A stretch of 59,924 nt of DNA from a virus: the IMG/VR virus record IMGVR_UViG_3300046558_000406, positions 1 to 59,924 of that record. One strand, given 5' to 3'. The notes below the pieces were generated by a model. It did no database searches. It saw only the letters and a program-made list of their open reading frames with translations, and was not told where the DNA came from. A program made the translations under genes and the position numbers. Shown piece by piece: positions 22,083 through 30,303 of the stretch; the stretch's first letter is position 1; each line of letters begins with the position of its first letter.

Positions 22083-22345
22083 CGCCAGACGTGCAGAACC
22101 TTGTCGCCGTCGCCTTCATTGGCTGCGCGGAACTTCAATTCGTCGAGCAATGCCTGGAGCCGGGTGATTTTCTCAGAATCAAGCGTGCCGCCAATGAGCG
22201 CGTTCTCGCTCTTGCCGGACAAGCTGATCACCAGCAGGGCGTCGGATTCGCCCTGGTCCATGGCGTCGGCGGTCAGCGCCATCACTTCAGTGATTGCGAA
22301 GTAAGCCGAATCGCGGGTGTTACTGCTGAATTGTCGTTGTGTCAT
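22079..22345 (-). CDS. Leftward phage protein (88 aa), unknown
   Basis: MTQRQFSSNTRDSAYFAITE, with helical segments and DALLVISLSGKSENALIGGT, ends KVLHVWR. It runs against the surrounding operons, and its stop overlaps that of the converging gene. A leftward copy of the late promoter-like motif lies 29-56 bases upstream of its start, so it is probably a late gene. Conserved-looking and well composed, but no function known. Confidence 0.75.
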   Translation of the reverse strand: MTQRQFSSNTRDSAYFAITEVMALTADAMDQGESDALLVISLSGKSENALIGGTLDSEKITRLQALLDELKFRAANEGDGDKVLHVWR

Positions 22346-22373
22346 GTGGAGTGCCCCTGTGGATTGAGCGGCC

Positions 22374-22401
22374 AGTACATGTGGCTGATCGGGAAGGGCA
22401 A
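22374..22401 (-). promoter_or_regulatory. Late promoter-like motif, leftward copy
   Basis: Read leftwards: TTGCCC (22401-22396), a 16-base spacer ending GATCAGCCACA, then TGTACT (22379-22374). It lacks one C of the GATCCAGCCACA consensus. It stands upstream of the leftward gene 22079-22345 and only a few bases from a rightward copy. Confidence 0.55.
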
Positions 22402-22404
22402 GTG

Positions 22405-22432
22405 TTGCGTTGTGGATTCAGCCACAGAAGCT
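22405..22432 (+). promoter_or_regulatory. Late promoter-like motif, copy 1
   Basis: TTGCGT, 16-base spacer ending GATTCAGCCACA, then GAAGCT. It lies 40 bases before the rightward gene at 22472. The -10 hexamer is weaker than in other copies, but the core block and spacing are the same. Confidence 0.6.
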
Positions 22433-22471
22433 TGAGGCTCGTCATTCGACATTCACGAAAAGGGGCATGAC

Positions 22472-22870
22472 ATGAGCGAAATCCAAGGGCGTCAAGTAGG
22501 CAATTACCACTTTTCCAGTCTATCCCTCGAGACAGAACTGCCAAGCGATGAGGTGCTGGAAGGCCTGATCAAATCCAAGGCGGGCGGAAAGCCTGAAACT
22601 ATCCATGGCCTGCCCAATGCGATTTTTGAAGATGAAAGCGAAAAGGGCCGGGCCTTCCGCGGCGCGTACAACGATCTGTGCCAGGAGGTTTCGCTTAAGC
22701 ATCCCTACATCATCTGTTTCGACCTCAACAACCTCGAGGGCTTAGGTGACGAAGAGGAAGAAGAAGAGGAAGAGATCGAGATTTCTAGCATCGTTCTCAT
22801 GACCGCCGAGTTTGACGCAGCCATCGAGCCGCGAGCAGTGGAACTGGCGAAGTCATTTGGCCTGATCTAA
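22472..22870 (+). CDS. Acidic phage protein with a Glu tract
   Basis: A 132-residue acidic protein. The middle (HPYIICFDLNNLEGLGD) is followed by a tract of eight consecutive glutamates near residue 95, then a beta segment and a C-terminal helix. It is the only gene between two copies of the late motif, so it has its own transcription unit. The strong negative charge could mimic DNA or serve as a chaperone, but nothing identifies a function. Confidence 0.7.
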   Translation: MSEIQGRQVGNYHFSSLSLETELPSDEVLEGLIKSKAGGKPETIHGLPNAIFEDESEKGRAFRGAYNDLCQEVSLKHPYIICFDLNNLEGLGDEEEEEEEEIEISSIVLMTAEFDAAIEPRAVELAKSFGLI

Positions 22871-22877
22871 TCACCTG

Positions 22878-22905
22878 TTGCATCGTCGATCCAGCCACAT
22901 AGCCT
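22878..22905 (+). promoter_or_regulatory. Late promoter-like motif, copy 2
   Basis: TTGCAT, 16-base spacer ending GATCCAGCCACA, then TAGCCT. It lies 63 bases before the holin-like gene and would open the lysis/packaging unit 22969-26062. Confidence 0.7.
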
Positions 22906-22968
22906 TGATGGCAAGTAGCAATCAAGCCCAAGGGCCGACGATGACCAATCACACAGCGAGGGCCGGAC

Positions 22969-23292
22969 ATGGAGTTCGTGTATCGGCTCTTTGAGAAAAT
23001 CGACGTAATCGTCGCAGGCCTGATCGGCTCACTGGTCGCCAGTTGGTGGCACCGAGACGATTTGGTCGACTATCGCGCCTGGATCATCTTCATGATCACT
23101 GGCGTGGCATGTGCGTTGTATTTGACGGGGATGGTCAGCTCGCACTTAGGCATCACGGAGCCCAGCAATGTCGCCGGGGTTGGCTTTCTGCTGGGGACCT
23201 TTGGTGGCTCCCTGATGACGGCCATCAACCGGGCGATTAAAGCCGCTGACCTTTGGGCGCTCATACGCTCGAAGTTCGGAGGAGGCAGCTAA
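22969..23292 (+). CDS. Holin-like membrane protein
   Basis: A 107-residue protein with three hydrophobic segments (VIVAGLIGSLVASWW, IIFMITGVACALYLTGMV and VAGVGFLLGTFGGSLM) and a basic C-terminus, the shape of a phage holin. It would sit in the inner membrane and form the lesion that frees the endolysin. The second gene overlaps its stop. Function from topology and position, because the endolysin is far away at 55912. Confidence 0.65.
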   Translation: MEFVYRLFEKIDVIVAGLIGSLVASWWHRDDLVDYRAWIIFMITGVACALYLTGMVSSHLGITEPSNVAGVGFLLGTFGGSLMTAINRAIKAADLWALIRSKFGGGS

Positions 23293-23639
23293 TGACGCTT
23301 CAATTCCTGAGCACCACCTTCATCGCAATCATTTCAGCCTGGGCCTTGTGGTCAATGCTCAGCCCCAAGGTTCGGGACGGCATCGTGGGCAAGTGCATCT
23401 ACGCAACCATCGCCATGGCGGGCTACGCGATCGTCCAGCGCGACGAATCGTTCTTCATCACCCCTACGGTCGCGGGTGTCACCTTTCACGCTGCCCTGGC
23501 CCTTGCTGGGGTGCGCCACATCTTCATGGTCACCTACTGGCTGACCGTCAAGGCCTGGATCTGCCGTCATCTCAACTGTGAGCACTGCGTCAACTTCGGG
23601 CCAGGTGAGACCCAGACCGAGCGCCGAAAGGGTGAATGA
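23292..23639 (+). CDS. Second holin-like membrane protein
   Basis: A 115-residue protein with three hydrophobic segments (FLSTTFIAIISAWALWSML, IYATIAMAGYAIV, TFHAALALAGVRHIFMVTYW) and a charged C-terminus with HLNCEHC. It overlaps the preceding gene by one base (TAATG), so the two are probably a holin/holin-partner or holin/antiholin pair. Confidence 0.6.
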   Translation: MTLQFLSTTFIAIISAWALWSMLSPKVRDGIVGKCIYATIAMAGYAIVQRDESFFITPTVAGVTFHAALALAGVRHIFMVTYWLTVKAWICRHLNCEHCVNFGPGETQTERRKGE

Positions 23640-23959
23640 GCTGGCTCAACCTATTCAGGCCCAAACCACATCAAGAGGACTTACCCATGGACAACGAACC
23701 ACAAGTAGTACCAGCAAACTCCGGCATTTCGGTATCGGCACAACCTGCGTTGGCGTCCGCCCCGGCTGCTGATAACAACCTCTCGCTGACCGGCGTTGCC
23801 AGCCCGACACCGGCCACGCCGCTGCAGTCCACCACCCCGACCGGAGTACCACAAGCCTCCGTCGACACCGGAAAGCTCAAAGCCCTCCTGATCACTCTGG
23901 GCCACGACATCGAGGCCGAATGGGACCACCTGATCGCCCTGGCCAAGAAAGCGCTGTAA
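23636..23959 (+). CDS. Phage hypothetical, Pro/Ala/Thr-rich linker protein
   Basis: A 107-residue protein: a short N-terminus (MSWLNLFRPKPHQED), a disordered Ala/Pro/Thr/Ser-rich middle, and one C-terminal amphipathic helix (KLKALLITLGHDIEAEWDHL). Overlaps the preceding holin-like gene by four bases. Probably lysis-associated; function unknown. Confidence 0.6.
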   Translation: MSWLNLFRPKPHQEDLPMDNEPQVVPANSGISVSAQPALASAPAADNNLSLTGVASPTPATPLQSTTPTGVPQASVDTGKLKALLITLGHDIEAEWDHLIALAKKAL

Positions 23960-23988
23960 TCGATCAATCAAGCACGGGAGCAGTGCAG

Positions 23989-24606
23989 ATGCTAGATAAG
24001 CGTTGGGACCATGATTTGGCGAAGAGGACTGACAGCTGCCTGAAGCCAGCTCTTTGGGAGAAATTCAAAGCGCTGTGCCTTCTCGCTGAGATTCCGCAGA
24101 TTCTTTATCAATACCTGGATAAGCGCGGCGAGCCATACCTGTCCGGCGCAATGAAGGTGATGCTCGTTGCGTCGAATCCGCACATACATCTCTTCGAAGG
24201 GTTTGTGCCGGAAATAATCCAGTGGGAGCCCGAGTTCGTAGTGCGGCGTGGTCGCATCGACTTCATGCTTTATCACGCTGACGGCTCGATCTCTGTGGTT
24301 GAGCTAAAAGACGGCTCAAATGGTTTGCAATCCGTACTTGCTGGGATCGGCCAAATCATGGGCTATGCAGTGCAGGTGGGGATGAATAACCCCGCTATCA
24401 GCCGGATGCAAAAGGTACTGGTGTTCTCTGCATGCCACACCATGGCTGATGACCAGATAATCATTGATGCGTGCGAGGCTGCTGGCGTGATCCCCATTCC
24501 ATTTGGTAGTGAGGGGGCGTTCCGCAAAGCAACTATGGATCACCTTTTCCGTGTTCTGGAGGAAAAGAAGCATCGGAAGCAAGAGCAGCAACATGTCCTC
24601 TTCTAG
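23989..24606 (+). CDS. Predicted PD-(D/E)XK nuclease
   Basis: A 205-residue protein. Residues 84-126 carry a complete PD-(D/E)XK core: Asp91 in RGRIDFML, Glu105-x-Lys107 in VVELKDG, and a RecB-like Gln122-x3-Tyr126 in GQIMGY. This predicts a metal-dependent DNA nuclease, related in shape to VSR/Shedu-like folds, though I cannot name a family. It is inserted between the holins and the small terminase and its last 14 bases overlap the terminase start. It might process DNA at packaging or act against other phages. GGGAG precedes the ATG. Confidence 0.65.
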   Translation: MLDKRWDHDLAKRTDSCLKPALWEKFKALCLLAEIPQILYQYLDKRGEPYLSGAMKVMLVASNPHIHLFEGFVPEIIQWEPEFVVRRGRIDFMLYHADGSISVVELKDGSNGLQSVLAGIGQIMGYAVQVGMNNPAISRMQKVLVFSACHTMADDQIIIDACEAAGVIPIPFGSEGAFRKATMDHLFRVLEEKKHRKQEQQHVLF

Positions 24607-25120
24607 TAAGCCTGAGCCGAATTGGGCGGCTATCGAAGAGGACTACCGCGCAGGGCAAATGTCAGTGCGCGGAGTCGCCGAAAAGCACGACGTCAGTGAG
24701 AGCACGTTGCGCAGCCGCGCGAAGGCATCACAATGGGCAAGAGACCTTACAAATCAAGTAGCTGCGGCAACAAGGGCGAAGATTTCGCGCACTACTTCGC
24801 GCAGCTCTGATGCCCCTGAAGAAGTGCGCGAAGATGACGATATTGTTGAGGCTAAAGCCAATGACGGGGCAAGCCTAGTCTTTGGGCATATCGCATCCCT
24901 GGATCGCTGGCAGAAGTTGGTTGATGTGTTGGCTGAAGGCCTTGTGGGCATGAAGGTCAACGAAGAGACGCATGCAGACTATGCGCGCTCGCTCAACACA
25001 GGCCTGGATGCGCAGCTAAAGATCATCAGGGCCCAGCGCCAGGCTTTCAACATTGATGAAGACTCGCACCAAGAATCCTACGAAGACCGCCTAGCGCGGC
25101 TGATGAAGGGGGAGGGATGA
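24593..25120 (+). CDS. terS: Terminase small subunit
   Basis: A 175-residue protein. The N-terminal part PNWAAIEEDYRAGQMSVRGV then EKHDVSESTLRSRAKASQWA is the DNA-recognition HTH of small terminases. A coiled middle and a C-terminal segment follow. It would bind the pac site and recruit the large subunit for headful packaging. Several small genes separate it from the large subunit gene at 26405. Confidence 0.8.
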   Translation: MSSSSKPEPNWAAIEEDYRAGQMSVRGVAEKHDVSESTLRSRAKASQWARDLTNQVAAATRAKISRTTSRSSDAPEEVREDDDIVEAKANDGASLVFGHIASLDRWQKLVDVLAEGLVGMKVNEETHADYARSLNTGLDAQLKIIRAQRQAFNIDEDSHQESYEDRLARLMKGEG

Positions 25121-25386
25121 GCGTAAATTCAGATCTTGCGATCGAGGCGTTACTCCGCTGCAAACGAGCCGAGTTCAGCAAGTCGGGCGATGGGCAAAAG
25201 ATCCTGTTGGTGTTCGGTAGCCATGTGTCCGCTCAGGATGCTGAGGATTTATCGTCAGGGTTTGAGTTAGCAGGCTATGAGGTGAGCGTACAAATTGAGC
25301 GGGAGCCGTTATCAAGGCCGCCGACCATCAGGCAGGAGCCCGTTATCGGCAACGGCCCGCGCAATCGCTGGGGAGTAGTCTCATGA
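25117..25386 (+). CDS. Phage hypothetical protein (89 aa)
   Basis: MSVNSDLAIEALLRCKRAEF, followed by a probable alpha/beta fold (KILLVFGSHVSAQDAEDL, YEVSVQIER) and a Pro-rich tail. Start and stop overlap its neighbours by four bases. It lies between the two terminase genes; function unknown. Confidence 0.6.
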   Translation: MSVNSDLAIEALLRCKRAEFSKSGDGQKILLVFGSHVSAQDAEDLSSGFELAGYEVSVQIEREPLSRPPTIRQEPVIGNGPRNRWGVVS

Positions 25387-25643
25387 GATCCACTCTTTCC
25401 CGACTGCTTAAATCTGTCGCTGATCGAATTAGCAATACGCCAGCCATGCCGACACCGCAGGAAATACAGGCGAAGATCGACTTTGTGATGCCTTGCTCGC
25501 TGTGCGGACAGCCTGCTGTATGGGCCGTGCCTGGGTATAACGCCTATGGAGAATTTGGCAGGGCGCTGCTTCGCTGCGACAAATGCGTTCATTCTGCGAC
25601 AGGCCGCCGTCGCCTCGTCGATCCGCGCCACGAAACGCCATGA
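25383..25643 (+). CDS. Small zinc-binding phage protein
   Basis: An 86-residue basic protein with CSLCGQPAVW and CDKCVHSA, two Cys pairs that probably hold one zinc ion, after an Arg/Lys-rich N-terminus. Coupled by overlaps to both neighbours. Function unknown. Confidence 0.65.
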   Translation: MRSTLSRLLKSVADRISNTPAMPTPQEIQAKIDFVMPCSLCGQPAVWAVPGYNAYGEFGRALLRCDKCVHSATGRRRLVDPRHETP

Positions 25644-25792
25644 CTGAAATCGTGGCGCGCACAAAAAAGAACTGGACCATCACCACGCCCGGCTATCGGC
25701 CATTCCCCATGATTCTGCTGGAAGAGGCATTGGATTATGGGAGGGCGCTGGCGTTTGCGCGTAGTATTTGGCCAAGGTGCGATATCAACTGA
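25640..25792 (+). CDS. Small phage protein (50 aa)
   Basis: Begins MTEIVARTKKNWTITTPGYR and continues with one helix (EEALDYGRALAFARSIW). It overlaps the preceding stop as ATGA. No family recognised. Confidence 0.55.
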   Translation: MTEIVARTKKNWTITTPGYRPFPMILLEEALDYGRALAFARSIWPRCDIN

Positions 25793-25816
25793 AGTAGGGT
25801 CGTCTTGGAGAAGGGA

Positions 25817-26062
25817 ATGAATCAGCAGGAATCACATGAGATGGTTGGCGAGCTTCTTGATGCGCTTAATCAGGATAGGCTTGATGGGCGGCAGCCGACC
25901 GCAATAGTAATGCTTGGCGACGCTTGGGCAGGCCTCATGGCAGACGTCTCGGCAATGCAGTTCATCGTTGCGGCACCTATTGGGCAGCCATATACGTTTC
26001 AGCAGATCCCGCTGAAGTCTTCTAATGCAGATGGTCCTCATAAATTTCGGCTTGAGTACTAG
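25817..26062 (+). CDS. Phage hypothetical protein (81 aa)
   Basis: MNQQESHEMVGELLDALNQD, helical start, then a beta-rich centre and end. GGAG lies upstream of the ATG at 25817. Last gene before a strong terminator. Function unknown. Confidence 0.55.
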   Translation: MNQQESHEMVGELLDALNQDRLDGRQPTAIVMLGDAWAGLMADVSAMQFIVAAPIGQPYTFQQIPLKSSNADGPHKFRLEY

Positions 26063-26127
26063 TAGAGCCAGCCATCTGCACCAAACAGCGCCGCCACGCC
26101 GCATGCGAGTACAAGATGCGTGGAGTG

Positions 26128-26155
26128 AAAGCCCGGCCTAACCCGTCGGGCTTTT
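26128..26155 (+). terminator. Terminator before the head operon
   Basis: AAAGCCCG (26128-26135) pairs with CGGGCTTT (26147-26154), followed by a T-run. It would end the lysis/small-terminase unit, ten bases before the next late promoter-like copy. Confidence 0.8.
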
Positions 26156-26164
26156 TCTTGCCTG

Positions 26165-26192
26165 TTGCACTCCCGATCCAGCCACATAACGT
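26165..26192 (+). promoter_or_regulatory. Late promoter-like motif, copy 3
   Basis: TTGCAC, 16-base spacer ending GATCCAGCCACA, then TAACGT. Directly after a terminator and 33 bases before the first gene of the head operon, so new initiation here is needed for terminase and portal expression. Confidence 0.75.
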
Positions 26193-26224
26193 CGCCCCAT
26201 CGATAAATGAGATAGGGGCGGGTT

Positions 26225-26401
26225 ATGAGTGAGGCAAAAGCATGCTCGGCGCTGAATGCTGCTGACGCCCAGGTTGGCGCGGCTGCTCAAGAGGTTGTGC
26301 GATTGGTGCTCGCCATGGGCGCCAACGCCGCAACTCTGCCGCTTGAGCTGGACGGCAAGCGATATGTCGTCAAGGTCGCCCCAGCAAAGGCGGTCGCATA
26401 A
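26225..26401 (+). CDS. Small phage protein (58 aa)
   Basis: MSEAKACSALNAADAQVGAA, one long helix, then VRLVLAMGANAATLPLELDG and a basic beta end. First gene of the head operon, three bases before the large terminase gene. A G-rich ribosome binding site precedes the ATG. Function unknown. Confidence 0.65.
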   Translation: MSEAKACSALNAADAQVGAAAQEVVRLVLAMGANAATLPLELDGKRYVVKVAPAKAVA

Positions 26402-26404
26402 CCC

Positions 26405-27940
26405 ATGTCAGCCGACGCCATGCTCAGCCAGCTCATCACCGACGATGAGCTTTACTGCGCGCGCAATCTGAAGATCCGCACGAAGAAAGGCGAGATCGTC
26501 CCTTTCATTTGGAACGACGCCCAGCGAATCCTGCACGCGGCAATTGAGAAGCAGAAGGCTGACAAGGGCTGGGTGCGCATCATCGTGCTGAAGGGCAGGC
26601 AGCAGGGCATCAGCACCTACGTGGCCGCCCGATTCTACAAGCGCACAAGCATGGGGTTCGGCAAACGAACCATGATCCTGACGCACTTGGACGCGGCCAC
26701 GCAGAACCTGTTCGGCATGGCTAAGACCTTCTTTGAGCTGAGCGACGACACTCTTCGCCCGACGATCAAGGCGAACTCCGGCACTGAACTGTCATTCGCA
26801 AAGCTGCGTAGCGGCTACAAGGTGGCGACTGCGGGAAGCCCAGGCGCTGGCCGGTCCGACACCATCCAGTACCTGCACGCCTCGGAAATGGCGTTTTGGG
26901 CCAATGCTCAGAAGATCATGGCCGGTCTCGGCCAGACGGTTCCGTTGGTCGAGGATAGCGAATCGATCATTGAATCCACAGCCAATGGCATGGGCAACCT
27001 GTTCCACGACTTCTGGGGGCTGGCAGAGGTCGGCAAGTCTGACTACGTTGCCGTGTTCATCCCTTGGTTCGCCGATCAGGAATACCGGCGCAATGCCGAC
27101 GGCTTGGACCTTTCCGACGAAGACTACGAATACATGGAGGCGTACGGCCTCGATGAAGAACAGATGGCCTGGCGGGCCGCGAAGATCCAGACGGACTTTG
27201 CTGGCGACCACAACTGGTTCAACCAGGAATACCCAGCCACGGTAGACCTTGCATTCCAGCGCATCGGTCACAAGCCGCTGATCAACACCGTCAAGGTGTC
27301 GCTGGCGCGCAAAAAACCACTGAAGAATGCCCCGCGCATCGGCGCCCACGTCGTCGGCCTCGATCCTGGCCGTGGTGGCGACCCGTCATCTTTCATTCAT
27401 CGCCAGGGCCGCGTTGCCTGGGGCCTTGAGCGCAACAACTCAGCCGACACCATGGCGGTAGCAGGGCAAGCGGCTCGCATGCTCAGTGAAGACCCGACCA
27501 TCCGCATGATGTTCATCGACATTGGCGGCATTGGTGCCGGGGTTTACGACCGTCTTGTCGAGTTGGGCTTCGGCGATCGCGTCACCGCCGTCAACTTTGG
27601 CGCATCCGCCACCGATCAGCGCAAGTACTTCAACAAGCGCTCCGAGATGTGGGGAGAGATGGCCGAGTGGATTCATGACGACATTACCCCCTGCATCCCT
27701 GACGACGACCGCCTGCATGGCGACCTGACGTCGGCTCGCGGCGATCAGTACAGCAGCAATGGTCAGCTCAAGCTGGATAAGAAAGAAGTCATCAAGAAGG
27801 AACTGCGCCGCTCCCCCGACGACGGCGACGCCCTGGCCCTGACATTCGCCGAGCCAGTGGCTGCGGACGATCAATTCACCGAAGACTGGAAGGCGAAGCT
27901 CTTGCGCCGGAACGCTCGAAAATCTGCGATGAGTGCCTGA
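26405..27940 (+). CDS. terL: Terminase large subunit
   Basis: A 511-residue packaging motor. The ATPase has a Walker A variant LKGRQQGIST (residues 62-71), a Walker B region YLHASEMAFW near 157-166 and a coupling segment SIIESTANGMG. The C-terminal RNase H-like nuclease shows VVGLDPGRGGDPSS (about 316) and MFIDIGGIGAGVYDRL (about 366). It cuts concatemeric DNA and pumps it through the portal encoded next. Length is usual for headful terminases. Confidence 0.93.
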   Translation: MSADAMLSQLITDDELYCARNLKIRTKKGEIVPFIWNDAQRILHAAIEKQKADKGWVRIIVLKGRQQGISTYVAARFYKRTSMGFGKRTMILTHLDAATQNLFGMAKTFFELSDDTLRPTIKANSGTELSFAKLRSGYKVATAGSPGAGRSDTIQYLHASEMAFWANAQKIMAGLGQTVPLVEDSESIIESTANGMGNLFHDFWGLAEVGKSDYVAVFIPWFADQEYRRNADGLDLSDEDYEYMEAYGLDEEQMAWRAAKIQTDFAGDHNWFNQEYPATVDLAFQRIGHKPLINTVKVSLARKKPLKNAPRIGAHVVGLDPGRGGDPSSFIHRQGRVAWGLERNNSADTMAVAGQAARMLSEDPTIRMMFIDIGGIGAGVYDRLVELGFGDRVTAVNFGASATDQRKYFNKRSEMWGEMAEWIHDDITPCIPDDDRLHGDLTSARGDQYSSNGQLKLDKKEVIKKELRRSPDDGDALALTFAEPVAADDQFTEDWKAKLLRRNARKSAMSA

Positions 27941-27941
27941 T

Positions 27942-30122
27942 ATGGCTGATGCCTCCGACAAGCAAAAAGCGACGGATAACTGGGCTCGGTACGAGTACGG
28001 GCTGAATCGTGGTCACCGGAACTACGTGGATACGGCCCGGGAGTGCGAGGACTACTACCTGGGCGGCGGCTGCCAGTGGAAAGCGGCTGACGTTGCTATC
28101 CTCACCGAAGCGGGTCGGCCGGCGCTTGAGTTCAACCAGATCAAGAACAAGATCAACGCTGCAGTCGGGTATCAGATCGGTAATCGCATGGACATCGGGT
28201 TTCGCCCGCGCTCCGGAGCCGCTGATGCCGAGACAGCTACAACGCTGTCGAAGCTGGCTATGCAGATCGCCGACAACAATCAGCTTCACTTCAAAGAAAC
28301 TCAGGTGTTCAGCGATGGTGTGATCCAGCAGCGCGGGTACTTCGACATCCGCATGAGCTACGAGGATACGATCCTGGGTGAGGTCAAGATTGACATTCTC
28401 GACCCGATGGACGTGATCCCTGATCCTGACGCCAACAGCTACGACCCGGACGATTGGGCTGATGTGACCATCACCCGGATGTTGACCGCTATCGAAATCG
28501 AGGCCATGCACGGCAGTAAGGCCGCCCGGGCTATCGATGACGAAAGCGACTCCGGCGACACCTTCTTACCAGTCTTGGATGATATCGAGCGCGCGACGTT
28601 TGGCGAATCAGACTCGCTGTTCCCGGAATTCTATGGTGATGACCCCGACGACAAGTCTACCAAGCGCTATCGCATCATCGATCGCCAGTTCTGGCAGATG
28701 GACCTTGCCGAGGTAATCATTACTGCAACGGGCGATATCCGGCTGGTCGAAGATATCAACCCGAAGGCCGTTCAAGAGATGGTAGAGGCGGGCGGCATCC
28801 AGCAGAAGCGCAAGATTCGCCGCGTCCGCTGGCTGATCACCACCAAGGACAAGGTTCTGCACGACGATTGGTCCCCGTTCAACCATTTCACCGTGGTTCC
28901 GTTCTTCCCCACGTTTCGCCGCGGTAAAACCCGTGGCCTGGTGGATGACGCGATTGGGCCGCAACAACTCCTGAACAAGTCGATGAGCCAGTTCCTGCAC
29001 ATCATCAACACTACTGCCAATAGCGGCTGGGTAACGGTTGCAGGCACGCTTGTGAACATGGCAGACGATGAGTTGGCTAATCGCGGCGCCGAGACTGGGC
29101 TGCACATAGTTATCAAGAAGGGCACCGAGCAACTCGACAGGCCTCAGAAGATCCAGCCCAACCAGGTGCCGACCGGATTCGATCGCATCATTGATAGAGC
29201 CTCCGCACTGCTGGAGTCGGCAACCGGCGTAAACCAGGCCATGTCCGGCAACCAGAGCAACGAAGTCTCCGGCATTGCCATTCAGACTCGCCAGTTCGCC
29301 GCTCAGCAGCAACTCGCCGTTCCTCTGGATAACCTTGCCAGAACACGGGCGATGGTCGCCACGCGCATTCTTGAGCTGGTCCAGGCCTATTACGATCAGC
29401 CGCGCATCATGCGCATCACCGAGTCCGATCCTTCCGGCCAGGAAGCCACGACCGAAATCCCCCTGAACTGGCCGCAGCCTGACCAGCGCATCCTGAATGA
29501 CCTGACCATCGGCGAATATGACGTCATCGTCACCGAGGCACCGGCACAGATCACTTTCGAGAACAGCCAGTTCCTGCAAGCCATCGAACTGAACGAGAAG
29601 GGCGCCAACATCCCGTGGCCGTTCATCATCCAGTACTCCAATCTTGCGAATAAGCAGGAAATCGTCAAGGCGATGCAGGATCAGCAGCACGCCGCACCTG
29701 TCGATCCAACGCTGCAGGCCAAGGCTGAGCTTATTTCCGCTCAGACACTGAAGGCTCAGGCCGACGCAGGTCGTTCACAGGTGGATGCCGCCAAATCCAA
29801 GGCATCGCTGGATCTGCTCAACGCGCAGACCGACGACACCCGGGCGGACACCGTTTCGAAGTCCGTCACTGCGATGTACAGCGCAATCCAGACCGCAGGT
29901 GTCATTGCCGCGACACCGGCCACCTCGAATCTGGCCGATGCGCTCCTGCTGTCAGCCGGCTTCCAAGACCACAACGCCGCGCCAATCGTCCCGCAGTACG
30001 TGGGAACGGTCCTGGCCTCGCCTGATATCCCGCACAACACGAATCCTCTAACCCCAGCCAGCCCGGCCGTCGGCCTTGACGCAGGCATTGAAACCCCACG
30101 CATTGAAGGAGCGCCAGCATGA
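27942..30122 (+). CDS. P22-type portal protein
   Basis: A 726-residue portal of the P22 gp1 class, longer than siphovirus portals. The N-terminal NWARYEYGLNRGHRNYVDTA, then PALEFNQIKNKINAAVGYQI and ILDPMDVIPDPDANSYD are typical. The C-terminal helical barrel (about 590-660) is Gln/Ala-rich (LNAQTDDTRADTVSK). It forms the dodecameric DNA gate at one vertex. The start at 27942 follows the terminase stop; a GTG at 27933 is possible but without a better ribosome site. Confidence 0.9.
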   Translation: MADASDKQKATDNWARYEYGLNRGHRNYVDTARECEDYYLGGGCQWKAADVAILTEAGRPALEFNQIKNKINAAVGYQIGNRMDIGFRPRSGAADAETATTLSKLAMQIADNNQLHFKETQVFSDGVIQQRGYFDIRMSYEDTILGEVKIDILDPMDVIPDPDANSYDPDDWADVTITRMLTAIEIEAMHGSKAARAIDDESDSGDTFLPVLDDIERATFGESDSLFPEFYGDDPDDKSTKRYRIIDRQFWQMDLAEVIITATGDIRLVEDINPKAVQEMVEAGGIQQKRKIRRVRWLITTKDKVLHDDWSPFNHFTVVPFFPTFRRGKTRGLVDDAIGPQQLLNKSMSQFLHIINTTANSGWVTVAGTLVNMADDELANRGAETGLHIVIKKGTEQLDRPQKIQPNQVPTGFDRIIDRASALLESATGVNQAMSGNQSNEVSGIAIQTRQFAAQQQLAVPLDNLARTRAMVATRILELVQAYYDQPRIMRITESDPSGQEATTEIPLNWPQPDQRILNDLTIGEYDVIVTEAPAQITFENSQFLQAIELNEKGANIPWPFIIQYSNLANKQEIVKAMQDQQHAAPVDPTLQAKAELISAQTLKAQADAGRSQVDAAKSKASLDLLNAQTDDTRADTVSKSVTAMYSAIQTAGVIAATPATSNLADALLLSAGFQDHNAAPIVPQYVGTVLASPDIPHNTNPLTPASPAVGLDAGIETPRIEGAPA

Positions 30123-30280
30123 GCAAGTCCGACGTCGAAATTGACCAGAAGTGGAAAGTTGAACAAGACCTTCGCTCACTGGTCGAGGCTGCAGAAATCA
30201 ACAAAGACCAGAAACGCTTGGCGGCAGTGAAGGCTCTCGCCAAGGAAAAAGCTGCCGAACTGGCAAAAATCACCAAGTAA
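30119..30280 (+). CDS. Small charged helical protein (53 aa)
   Basis: MSKSDVEIDQKWKVEQDLRS, almost entirely helical and rich in Lys and Glu, ending LAKITK. Its ATG overlaps the portal stop (ATGA), and the scaffold gene follows. Possibly an assembly factor; no function known. Confidence 0.65.
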   Translation: MSKSDVEIDQKWKVEQDLRSLVEAAEINKDQKRLAAVKALAKEKAAELAKITK

Positions 30281-30303
30281 TCACGAATACCCAGGGGCAA
30301 ACC

